Positions 56,265 to 63,712 of a stretch of 64,000 nucleotides of DNA are shown in pieces (within the stretch, counting starts at the first letter, position 1; the number at the start of each line of letters is the position of its first letter). A program made the position numbers and the translations under genes. The DNA comes from Bacteroidia bacterium (GTDB taxonomy: Bacteria; Bacteroidota; Bacteroidia; Flavobacteriales; Flavobacteriaceae), in assembly GCA_030427735.1 (NCBI GenBank), contig JAUIBP010000006.1:62001-126000 (forward strand). The letters run 5' to 3'. The notes under the pieces were generated by a model that saw only the letters and a program-made list of their open reading frames with translations, was not told the origin of the DNA and made no database searches.

Positions 56265-56326
56265 GGCTTGCGTACCTGCCTGCCAATAAGGTAGGGTTTA
56301 ACTGGAAAGAAAATCTGGTTTCAGGC
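56265..56326 (+). pseudogene. Degenerate tRNA-Arg-like remnant
   Basis: GGCTTGCGTA (56265) resembles the first bases of the intact tRNA-Arg (GGCTGCGTA). After an extra piece of about 21 bases, the stretch at 56296-56326 (GTTTAACTGGAAAGAAAATC and on) matches the tRNA D arm to anticodon arm at roughly 25 of 31 positions by eye. The T arm and 3' acceptor strand are missing, so it cannot be functional. It sits 26 bases before the intact gene. Confidence 0.4.
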
Positions 56327-56351
56327 GCAAAATCAAATTACAGATTAAAAC

Positions 56352-56425
56352 GGCTGCGTAGTTCAACTGGATAGAATATCAGATTTCGGCTCTGAGGGTT
56401 GGGGGTTCGAATCCCTCCGCGGTCA
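56352..56425 (+). tRNA. tRNA-Arg (TCG), attachment site of the following element
   Basis: A 74-base cloverleaf. Acceptor GGCTGCG pairs with CGCGGTC (two G-T pairs), D stem GTTC/GAAT, and anticodon stem TCAGA/TCTGA with loop TTTCGGC gives anticodon TCG. The T arm is GGGGG-TTCGAAT-CCCTC, the discriminator base is A, and CCA is not encoded. Phage-derived DNA begins after its 3' end, the usual arrangement when an integrase uses a tRNA 3' half as attB. The gene is intact. Confidence 0.93.
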
Positions 56426-56431
56426 CTAAAT

Positions 56432-56474
56432 AAAAACCTTAATTATTTGTTTTTCAAATAGTTGAGGTTTTTTT
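56432..56474 (+). terminator. Terminator after tRNA-Arg
   Basis: AAAACCTTAATTATTT pairs over 16 bp (two G-T) with AAATAGTTGAGGTTTT around a 7-base loop, then a T-run. It ends tRNA-Arg transcription and shields it from the phage region. Confidence 0.85.
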
Positions 56475-56495
56475 ATTCTTTAATATTCTCTGTAA

Positions 56496-56516
56496 TGGTA
56501 CAATATGTGGTACAAT
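56496..56516. repeat. Two TGGTACAAT direct repeats near the attachment site
   Basis: TGGTACAAT occurs at 56496-56504 and again at 56508-56516, separated by three bases (12-bp period), about 70 bases from the tRNA 3' end. Short direct repeats in this position are typical of arm-type binding sites of tyrosine integrases; this function is inferred only from position and form. Confidence 0.4.
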
Positions 56517-56551
56517 TATGATTTGAAACTCACTATTCTTACACTCAAATT

Positions 56552-56581
56552 ATGACTATCAAAAAATCTTTAACTTTCTAA
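56552..56581 (+). pseudogene. Possible remnant of an integrase start
   Basis: ATG at 56552 opens nine codons, MTIKKSLTF, then TAA. Such lysine-rich openings occur in Bacteroidota tyrosine recombinases, and an integrase gene is expected here beside the attachment site. No further integrase-like sequence follows. The match is far too short to be more than a suggestion. Confidence 0.15.
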
Positions 56582-56716
56582 TACACGTGTGATCGAAGCA
56601 ATGTTTTTAATCAATTCTAAGAAGTCGGTTTATTATTTCCTTATGTTTATTTGATAGGAGTTACGCTCTAAATACTATTCAGGGCTATTTTTAAGGCTGT
56701 AAAGGAGGTTAAGTTA

Positions 56717-56902
56717 ATGATAGGGTTCTTTGGTCTAGACCTTGACTATATTTGTACACATGGTAAAGGTATAAGGGCTATATGTTATTGTATGTGTAGT
56801 GATACACAGTATAAAAGAAAGTACCTCAGAATAGGAAAGTCAAAATTTAAAGGGCACGGGGTATATTTAGATGTTACTAATCATGAATTTTTGACTTTTT
56901 AA
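56717..56902 (+). CDS. Possible small Cys-containing protein, function unknown
   Basis: A 61-residue reading frame with four Cys, three clustered in AICYCMCSD, and a basic middle. It is supported mainly by AGGAGG at 56703-56708, eight bases before the ATG, a near-perfect Shine-Dalgarno sequence that is unusual for this genome type. There is no homology I can name. It lies alone between the attachment site and the converging XRE gene. It may be spurious. Confidence 0.35.
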   Translation: MIGFFGLDLDYICTHGKGIRAICYCMCSDTQYKRKYLRIGKSKFKGHGVYLDVTNHEFLTF

Positions 56903-56918
56903 AACTGTGCTGCTGTTA

Positions 56919-57176
56919 TTAAAATAGGTTAATCTTGCCTACAGGAATAAACTCTCCATTTTCTTTTATATAAAGTACCTTTTGTTTATCGCTGTCCTTC
57001 GACTCAAATAAATCCAAAACCTCAACATCTAAAACCGTTGCTATACGTTGCAAAGTTTCTAAAGTTGGATTCCCGTTAATAAGTTTGTTTAGTCCTATTG
57101 GGGTAATGTTTAACTCGTTTGCTAGGTCTTTTTGAGTTTTTCCCTGATGCTTAAGTAATTCTTTAATTTTTAACAT
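56919..57176 (-). CDS. XRE-family transcriptional regulator (phage-type repressor)
   Basis: An 85-residue protein beginning MLKIKELLKHQGKTQKDLANELNI. Residues 10-60 are a Cro/C1-type helix-turn-helix with the usual pattern TQKDLANELNITPIGLNKLINGNPTLETLQRIATVL; the tail (VLYIKENGEFIPVGKINLF) is short, with no peptidase or toxin domain. The open frame reaches 57203, but a TAnnTTTG element at 57218-57225 places transcription near 57210, favouring the downstream methionine. It is divergent from the unknown 185-aa gene and presumably controls the shared region. Confidence 0.85.
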   Translation of the reverse strand: MLKIKELLKHQGKTQKDLANELNITPIGLNKLINGNPTLETLQRIATVLDVEVLDLFESKDSDKQKVLYIKENGEFIPVGKINLF

Positions 57177-57217
57177 GATTAACTTTTTGTCAAAATTAAC
57201 CATAAATGTTTAATATG

Positions 57218-57225
57218 CAAATGTA
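57218..57225 (-). promoter_or_regulatory. -7 element of the XRE gene
   Basis: On the minus strand TACATTTG fits TAnnTTTG. Transcription would start near 57211, giving about 34 bases of leader before the start at 57176. No good -33 TTG is found upstream, which may mean a weak or activated promoter. Confidence 0.45.
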
Positions 57226-57229
57226 AATT

Positions 57230-57257
57230 AAACAAATAAGTATTATTTTATTTGTTT
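57230..57257. promoter_or_regulatory. Perfect 10-bp inverted repeat, candidate XRE operator
   Basis: AAACAAATAA (57230-57239) and TTATTTGTTT (57248-57257) are exact reverse complements separated by eight bases. The site lies midway between the two divergent genes and covers the -33 position of the plus-strand promoter, as expected of a repressor operator for an XRE dimer. Confidence 0.6.
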
Positions 57258-57283
57258 TGTATTGTATTTATATGTTATATTTG
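57251..57283 (+). promoter_or_regulatory. Promoter of the 185-aa unknown gene
   Basis: TTTG at 57251-57254 and TATATTTG at 57276-57283 are separated by 21 bases, fitting the Bacteroidota consensus. Transcription should start near 57289, which makes the ATG at 57328 the natural start rather than the ATG at 57286. The -33 lies inside the right arm of the inverted repeat. Confidence 0.6.
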
Positions 57284-57327
57284 CAATGAATAGTTATACA
57301 CCTAAGTATAATTTAAACTTTAAATAT

Positions 57328-57885
57328 ATGGTACTTTCAGAAAAACAAATTCCAGAACAAATTAACCTTATTAAATCTTATCCATTTGATTATTTAGTTT
57401 TAGAGACTAAAAACCTAAGATCTCATTTCAGCAACTTTCATTTTAGTATGTCAATAGAAGTATTAGGACTTATTAACTCTGTAGGATATTTGAACAAATT
57501 ATTCTTTGATTTAGGGAGCCCCAATAAATTGGATCCAGAAGTTCTTTATAAAGTTATAGACTTTATTTTGCGAGGGAGTGAATTCACAAAAGAAGACCTT
57601 AAGAAATATTTTAAACTTACTAAAGAAATTGAATACTGCTACTGTTCCTTGTGGAATTTCTCAGATATTATGAATGAATTACCTTTTGAAATTGAACTTG
57701 AATTATTTGGAGTTACTCATAGTACTTTCATAAATAAGTTAGACTATGAACAACGATGTGTATTAACGGAAGATTACGGCATTTTACAAAGCGAGTTTTT
57801 CAAGAGTAAAGAAATGACTTTTGAAATGTTCTCTGTTAAAGTAGAATCACTCATATCTGAAACCTTTAAATCCGATATAGATTAG
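57328..57885 (+). CDS. Unknown protein of the phage region, divergent from the XRE regulator
   Basis: About 185 residues, MVLSEKQIPEQINLIKSYPF. The frame also contains an ATG at 57286 and a TTG at 57262, but both fall at or before the predicted transcription start. The chain is mainly helical, rich in Phe, Leu, Glu and Tyr (SNFHFSMSIEVLGLINSVGYLNKLFFDLG), without signal peptide, membrane helix, Cys pair or nucleotide motif. I do not recognise it. Its place, one gene with its own regulator between the late operon terminator and the attachment site, is where phages carry immunity, exclusion or other accessory genes. No function is claimed. Confidence 0.7.
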   Translation: MVLSEKQIPEQINLIKSYPFDYLVLETKNLRSHFSNFHFSMSIEVLGLINSVGYLNKLFFDLGSPNKLDPEVLYKVIDFILRGSEFTKEDLKKYFKLTKEIEYCYCSLWNFSDIMNELPFEIELELFGVTHSTFINKLDYEQRCVLTEDYGILQSEFFKSKEMTFEMFSVKVESLISETFKSDID

Positions 57886-57953
57886 TTTGACCATTATAAA
57901 GGATAAACAAACTTTAATTAAGTATAGACTAGGTTTAGTTCTATTTTAGAAAG

Positions 57954-57984
57954 GCAAAGGGAGGGGTTAACCTCCCTTTTTTAT
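57954..57984. terminator. Bidirectional terminator between the unknown gene and the tail operon
   Basis: AAAGGGAGG and CCTCCCTTT form a GC-rich stem around GGTTAA, flanked by A and T runs. It ends the plus-strand unknown gene and the minus-strand phage late operon. Confidence 0.85.
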
Positions 57985-57990
57985 TCATAG

Positions 57991-59901
57991 TTAATCAAAG
58001 TTTTCGTCAAAGTCTCCGTCAAAGTCTCCGTATTCTGTGTTTCCGCTGCCTCTGGTATCTTGTATTGATTCTAATTGCAATTCTAATGTCATAACACATT
58101 GATACAATTTTAGTTCGGCAGACCGAACAAAAGCCCAACCTAAAGAACTTTTTATTTTGTCTAAAGGGTTGAAGTTTTTTAGGTCTGTACAGCCTAGAAT
58201 TACATTAATAGGCTCTTGATTAATAGCAGGAACTTTAGTTGTAAAATTTGTGTCTACACCATTCATGCTGCCGTTTAAAAATATTCGACCGTATTTCCAT
58301 AACTTGTCGTGTAGATAAGCCCAAGATAAAGAGTTGTTAATTGTAATACCTGTATCTAGAATTGGGTTCACTTGAATTGTTTTAAAGGTTAATAAGTCTC
58401 TATAGCCATTTGAAATGTTACTATCGTTGTAAATTTTTCTTAGAGAACCTGAGCTTTCACATGCAACAAGTGTAAAGCCATCTAAAGACACTTTGTCTTC
58501 TCCTTTTATCTGGTCTGAAATGATATGCATGATATCGGTTGTAATATTGCTCACATCGATTGGCTTTGATTTTGTGTTATCTTCTAAACATTCTGAGTTA
58601 TAAACAATGTCAGTTCCTACAAAATCTAAATTTTCAGACTCCATAAAAGAAAATTCTTCGTATTTGTACCAGTCAGTAGTGTTATAAGAATATTTTTTCG
58701 TGCCTCTTAAGTGATTTGAGTACTTTGATGAGGTTAGATCAAGTCCTAGGTTATTTATAAACCAACTTACATGCTCAATTATAAATTCTCCACTCTCTAT
58801 CTTATATCCTAAATTAAATGTGTTTAAGATATCGCTAAATAATTCTGGAAAACTAATTTCTGCTTTTGTAGAAGGATTCCTGTAATTAGGATACATGCGT
58901 TTTACATCGGACTTTTGATGTAGTATTAAATTTGTCCATAAATTTGTTTCGCCTGTTACGTAATTGATGCTGGTTTGATTCTTTGGATTCCATTGAAAGA
59001 AATCTGAAACCACTGTTAATCCGGGGCAATAATCATTTATAAAGGCCTGAATAACGTCTAATAGTTTAAAACCGTTTACAAAGAAATATCGAGGACCAAT
59101 AGGAACGCTTGTTTTTAAATTAGCATAATAACATTGATTTGATCCACCTGTTTGAAAATGTTTATCTCCAATAAGAACAGGCTCGAAAGATTCATTTTCA
59201 GAACTATATACCCTGTAATATTTATCTACATAAAGAGTTTCATTGTCTACCGTGAATATATGCTGTACACAGTTTTCAAGTAAAATCCAATCGTCTGTTG
59301 TTGGCTGTCCACAAGGCACCCACATTTCTTCCCTTGCATATAGTTTAAAATCTACTCTAACATTAGATGCGTCTACAGTTTTTTCATGCATTAGTGTCCA
59401 TCCTGTGAGTTCTAATTCTTCTGTAGTTCCAAATTCTTTACAATCTAAACAATCATCCTTGTTATTGCATGTTAATGTATTTAGAAAATAACTTGGACAG
59501 TCTGTGGCATATAGGGGGAGATTATAATCGTATAAATTTTTAGACTTATCGTTTTCAATACATTTATACGGGCTTGAATTCTTAACCTTAAAAGAAACGG
59601 TGCACCTTTCTAAATCCCAAACTCCCGAACTCATAGCAAATATACCCTCAAATCTAACGGTTTCTTGTCCACCACAAGTCATGTAAACTCTAAAGGTTTG
59701 CAGTTCGCATCTAGTGTCCGACTTTTCTAAATTGTAGAAGTATTTATAATCATTTCCTATTAGAACGATATCTTTAATTTCTTCTTCATAATCAAATCGC
59801 CTTTCATCTGATTTTGTGAATTGGATAGATAAATTTCTTCCTGAATTAGGGGTGATATCGAATGTATCTAAGGCGTTCTCTATTTCAAATCTCCACTTCA
59901 T
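57991..59901 (-). CDS. Phage tail-associated protein, function unknown
   Basis: A 636-residue protein directly after the tape measure gene, with a four-base ATGA overlap, the position of distal tail, hub or baseplate proteins in siphophages. It is beta-rich (MKWRFEIENALDTFDITPNSGRNLSIQF) and has no transmembrane segment. It has many Cys residues, with a cluster near residue 140 (LTCNNKDDCLDCKEF), and an acidic tail made of GDFD repeats. The Cys cluster could bind metal or form disulfides in the virion; this is inference. Confidence 0.7.
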   Translation of the reverse strand: MKWRFEIENALDTFDITPNSGRNLSIQFTKSDERRFDYEEEIKDIVLIGNDYKYFYNLEKSDTRCELQTFRVYMTCGGQETVRFEGIFAMSSGVWDLERCTVSFKVKNSSPYKCIENDKSKNLYDYNLPLYATDCPSYFLNTLTCNNKDDCLDCKEFGTTEELELTGWTLMHEKTVDASNVRVDFKLYAREEMWVPCGQPTTDDWILLENCVQHIFTVDNETLYVDKYYRVYSSENESFEPVLIGDKHFQTGGSNQCYYANLKTSVPIGPRYFFVNGFKLLDVIQAFINDYCPGLTVVSDFFQWNPKNQTSINYVTGETNLWTNLILHQKSDVKRMYPNYRNPSTKAEISFPELFSDILNTFNLGYKIESGEFIIEHVSWFINNLGLDLTSSKYSNHLRGTKKYSYNTTDWYKYEEFSFMESENLDFVGTDIVYNSECLEDNTKSKPIDVSNITTDIMHIISDQIKGEDKVSLDGFTLVACESSGSLRKIYNDSNISNGYRDLLTFKTIQVNPILDTGITINNSLSWAYLHDKLWKYGRIFLNGSMNGVDTNFTTKVPAINQEPINVILGCTDLKNFNPLDKIKSSLGWAFVRSAELKLYQCVMTLELQLESIQDTRGSGNTEYGDFDGDFDENFD

Positions 59902-62900
59902 TCTTCAGTAGTTTTTTTAGGGTATTTTTTTATTGTCTGTCCTTTTTTAACAAAGTAGAATTCTTTAGTTTCCCAAGAGGTAGTGGTGTTGTCTCGTTCG
60001 TTTTTATAACCATCGAACTCACTTTTAAAAGCATCTTTGAACTCTTTAAGCTCTTTTAAAACACCATCGTTTTTACTTGAGGCTTGCTCTTTTGCCTGCG
60101 CTGCCTGTACCGTAACACGGTTAATGTGCCTAACTACTTGGGTAGTTTGTTTGCCTACTTCTGGCACACCGTATTTTTGTTTTAAAAATTCTTCTAGATT
60201 GCCGCGACCTTGCGAATCTGCAATTAAGGCGTCTAGAATATCGCTATACCTGCCTTGTTGCCTTCTATTTGTAACATAAAGTTTTTCTCCATCTTCAAAC
60301 TCTGCCACCTTACGGCCACTTTTGGAATCGTACAAACCGAAACCGCCCTGCTCGTGGCGAGGACCATTTAAAGTAAGTGCCCCCTCTTTTAAACCTTGCC
60401 TAAAGCTTTGTGCTTGTTGTGCTTGAGATTTAAACTGTGCAAACAAGGCAAACATAGACGCTATATAACCTGCGGCCAATAATATTCCTGCAAAAGGGAT
60501 TCCTGAATAGGCTTTTAATATCTCTGTTCCGGCTGTTATTAAGTTTGATGTTTGCTGTGCGGCATTGGCTAAAAGTTCTGCCTTTGCTAACTTGTTTTTA
60601 CGTTCTTGGGCTTTTTTAAGTTCTTCTTCTTCCTGGCGTTTTAAATCCTTTAAATCTTGAAGCTCCTTTTTTCTTAATTCATAATTATTAGCATAGCCTT
60701 CATCGTACAAATCCTTTTCTTTCTGAACTTGATTTTCTACTTCGCTAATTGTATCATTGATGAGGTTTACTCTTTCCTGATGATATTCTACTTCTGCTTG
60801 TAACGATGATTCTAATGCTCTATATGAGGTTTCAATCGAGGTGGTTAGGCTGTCTGAAAATGCCTTTAAAGCTTCTTTGTTCTTTATCCCGTCTAACCCC
60901 AAGGCTTTTCCAAGTTGCTCACTAAAAGACCTTATAGAAGCAGTCCATTTACTAAGCCCTTTTGAAAATGTTTCCTTTTTAGTTGCTTCCCCTATATCTT
61001 TGATTTCTATACCTACCTTTTTAAGTGCTTCTACAATCTTTAAAATATCAGTGGTTACTTCTGGACTAAATACCTGTTTTAATTTTGCAGAAATATTATT
61101 CAATTCTAATTCTGAATCAACTTCCTGCAAATCTGCTATCAATTGTTCAAAAAGAGATTGATCTTCGAACTTCAAACTATCTCTATAAACTTTGAGTTGC
61201 TTTTCTAAAAAGTCTTTCTCATTTGCTAATAGTTGAATTGATTTTAACTTTTCATTGTTAATGATTTCACGTGAGTTTAATTGATAAATTTTGAGGATTG
61301 AATCTGCTATTTCTTTTTCTCTTTTAATACGCTCTAAGCCTGTATTTATATCAAAGTTTGTGATTTCTTGCTGTTCAATATTTGTGATGGCTTTGAGCTT
61401 GTTTTTTATATCCAATTTATCCGCGTAATCTTCCGTTTCGGCTAATTGTTTACCTAGTTCCTCCCTTATCTTACTCCATTTTCTGCCTATTGCTATCCTT
61501 TCGGTTCTTGCCTCTTGATTATAGACCTCGTTAATTGCGGAAATGGCATTAAACCTACTCTCCTCGAACTGTTTATTGTACTTTTCGTCTATCTCGTTAG
61601 TATCTTTCCGTAACTGCTCGTATGCCGTGCCCGTTTCTTTGTTGTAGATTTCGTCGTACTTTTTACGAATAATCAATTTTTGTTCTTCGGTTGCATTTAA
61701 ATTATCTATCTGTTTTAAATACGCTGCTTTTTCTTCTTCCAACTGGGCGTTTAAGGCTGCTTTTTCGCGCTCGCGATTGCTTTCGATTCCTTGTTGTTGT
61801 AATTGCTTTCCTTTATCTACTAAACTTGCTAATAGTGATTCATATTTTGTTACTGTGTCACCTAAAGTTTTTGTCGATTCGCTTCCAGTAATACCTAATT
61901 CTTTTGCTAATTCAAGACTTTCTTTTTTAACCTCATCGGCTATTTTTCGGTATCTTTCCGCTGCCTGTTCTGCTATTTGGGCTGCTTCCTCATTTTCTTT
62001 TTTTGCATATTCATTTGGCGTCTTATCTCCAAATATAGATTTTACATAGTCAAACGGTGAAGCCTCAACTTCATTTCTTAATTTTAAAGCTTCTTGTATT
62101 TTGTTTATCTGCAAAAGAGTTGCTGCTTCTGCTTTTGCTTTTAATTGAAGATATTTAATGTATTTATCTCCGTTAGTAATAAGGCGTTCTTCTAGTTCAA
62201 TATAATTTTTAACGGCTCCTAATGTGTTTCCAAATTCTTTGTTATAGTCTTTGACTGCTTCTTTTTGTTGATCTAATGTTGCGCTACCTCTTTCAACGGC
62301 ACTAATCATTACTTTTAACTTTGCTACTTGTTCGGTATAAATGGAATTAGTTTCCTTATTCAAGGTGTTAATTTCTTCTGTCTCCTCGTTAACTATCCCC
62401 ATCCATTTAGCGATATCTTCCCAATACACAACAATAGCAGCCAAAGCACCAATCAATAAGCCGACTCCTAAAAGTTTACTTGCTGCCAATAGGCGAGAGG
62501 TGGCTTTTGCTGAGGTGTCTACTGCTATAGAATATTGTTTTTGAATTAGTGTTAACCCTTTATAGGCTAGAGTGTCTTTCTTGGCTAATTCTATTTGTAC
62601 GGCTTGCAGTCCGTTTAATAGGGCTATAGCACCGTTAAGCTTTATTAATGTTTGTTCTAATTCTTCCTCTTGTTCTCCAAATAATGCTGCTGCTCCTTCA
62701 GCGGCACTAAATGCACCAACTAAACCACTTACGGCACCAAGTAAGTGATCTAAATTCGAGGTGTGAGAAGATGCACGGTTTAATTCTTGGTTTGTGTCTC
62801 TGATTACCTCATTGTATTGTGCAGCTTTATCACGAAGTTCTTCCCATCTTGCAGAACCACGTTTACCTTCTAATTCCAGCTCTATTAACTCATCTTTTAC

Positions 62901-63632
62901 CCGTCTTAATTGGGTTTCTAGACTTACGTTTTCTTTAGCGACACTTTTTATTTGTGCTTTGTAATCTTCGAGCGCGACTTTTTCTTCGATTAATGCTTTC
63001 TTAGCGGCTTCTCTTTCTTGTATTAGTTCTGCTTGAAATTTACCCGGAGCCGTGTTTTTAATCTGGTCATTGACCGATTTAATGTAGTCTTCTGTGGATT
63101 TTATATTTAGTTTGGTCTCCTCGATTTTAGAACTAATAGAATCAAAACTATTGACTGTGTTATTAGAGGCCGTTTTTAACTTACTGTCAAAAAACTCAAT
63201 TAAGGTATTGAGTACTTCAAAATCGTTAGAAGCTTCTTTTAGGTTCTTTGTTAATAAATCTAAATCTTCTAAACTTAGGTCTAAGTTCTTTAAATTTTGT
63301 AGGTTGTTTTCAATTAATGAAAGAGAGGAGTTGAATTCTTTTAACTGTTCGTCATTGAAGGATTGCTTATTTGCTTCGTTTAATGATTGTATTTGTTTTT
63401 CAAGTATAACGGCTGCTTTTGCTTCCTCTGTTAATTGTTTGGTGTTTTTTTTAAGGGCTTGATTTACCTTTTCATAGTCTTTTACTGTATTGGTTGTATA
63501 GTCGTTCATAGCCTTTTCTCCTTTGGCTATTTCTTTATTGTGTTTTTCCCAATATCCAGAAAGGTCTTGAAGGTCGTCTTTTAACCCAGAAAGGTCTGCT
63601 GCTACCTTAAATAGTATTTCATCACTTGCCAT
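59898..63632 (-). CDS. Phage tail tape measure protein
   Basis: A 1244-residue protein with the tape measure plan. The N-terminal 260 residues are coiled coil, then a hydrophobic Gly/Ala stretch follows (about 280-410, including LLGVGLLIGALAAIVVYW). Very long charged coiled coils lie at about 420-1040, with a second hydrophobic hairpin near 1065-1100 (FAGILLAAGYIASMFALFAQF). A C-terminal soluble part begins LTLNGPRHEQGGFGLYDSKSG. Tape measure length sets tail length at roughly 0.15 nm per residue, implying a tail near 190 nm if full length (inference). Largest gene of the window; a small gap separates it from the partial gene upstream. Confidence 0.85.
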   Translation of the reverse strand: MASDEILFKVAADLSGLKDDLQDLSGYWEKHNKEIAKGEKAMNDYTTNTVKDYEKVNQALKKNTKQLTEEAKAAVILEKQIQSLNEANKQSFNDEQLKEFNSSLSLIENNLQNLKNLDLSLEDLDLLTKNLKEASNDFEVLNTLIEFFDSKLKTASNNTVNSFDSISSKIEETKLNIKSTEDYIKSVNDQIKNTAPGKFQAELIQEREAAKKALIEEKVALEDYKAQIKSVAKENVSLETQLRRVKDELIELELEGKRGSARWEELRDKAAQYNEVIRDTNQELNRASSHTSNLDHLLGAVSGLVGAFSAAEGAAALFGEQEEELEQTLIKLNGAIALLNGLQAVQIELAKKDTLAYKGLTLIQKQYSIAVDTSAKATSRLLAASKLLGVGLLIGALAAIVVYWEDIAKWMGIVNEETEEINTLNKETNSIYTEQVAKLKVMISAVERGSATLDQQKEAVKDYNKEFGNTLGAVKNYIELEERLITNGDKYIKYLQLKAKAEAATLLQINKIQEALKLRNEVEASPFDYVKSIFGDKTPNEYAKKENEEAAQIAEQAAERYRKIADEVKKESLELAKELGITGSESTKTLGDTVTKYESLLASLVDKGKQLQQQGIESNREREKAALNAQLEEEKAAYLKQIDNLNATEEQKLIIRKKYDEIYNKETGTAYEQLRKDTNEIDEKYNKQFEESRFNAISAINEVYNQEARTERIAIGRKWSKIREELGKQLAETEDYADKLDIKNKLKAITNIEQQEITNFDINTGLERIKREKEIADSILKIYQLNSREIINNEKLKSIQLLANEKDFLEKQLKVYRDSLKFEDQSLFEQLIADLQEVDSELELNNISAKLKQVFSPEVTTDILKIVEALKKVGIEIKDIGEATKKETFSKGLSKWTASIRSFSEQLGKALGLDGIKNKEALKAFSDSLTTSIETSYRALESSLQAEVEYHQERVNLINDTISEVENQVQKEKDLYDEGYANNYELRKKELQDLKDLKRQEEEELKKAQERKNKLAKAELLANAAQQTSNLITAGTEILKAYSGIPFAGILLAAGYIASMFALFAQFKSQAQQAQSFRQGLKEGALTLNGPRHEQGGFGLYDSKSGRKVAEFEDGEKLYVTNRRQQGRYSDILDALIADSQGRGNLEEFLKQKYGVPEVGKQTTQVVRHINRVTVQAAQAKEQASSKNDGVLKELKEFKDAFKSEFDGYKNERDNTTTSWETKEFYFVKKGQTIKKYPKKTTEE

Positions 63633-63712
63633 AACGGTACGTTTTAATTTATAAATTCTTAAATACCGTTATTGTTGAGCCGCGGTTTGCTCCTGTAACA
63701 AAGTTAATTATT

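Noticed and set aside
57262-57327. Earlier TTG (57262) and ATG (57286) starts of the unknown phage-region gene
   Set aside because: Both fall before or at the transcription start predicted from TATATTTG at 57276-57283; the ATG at 57328 leaves a normal leader.
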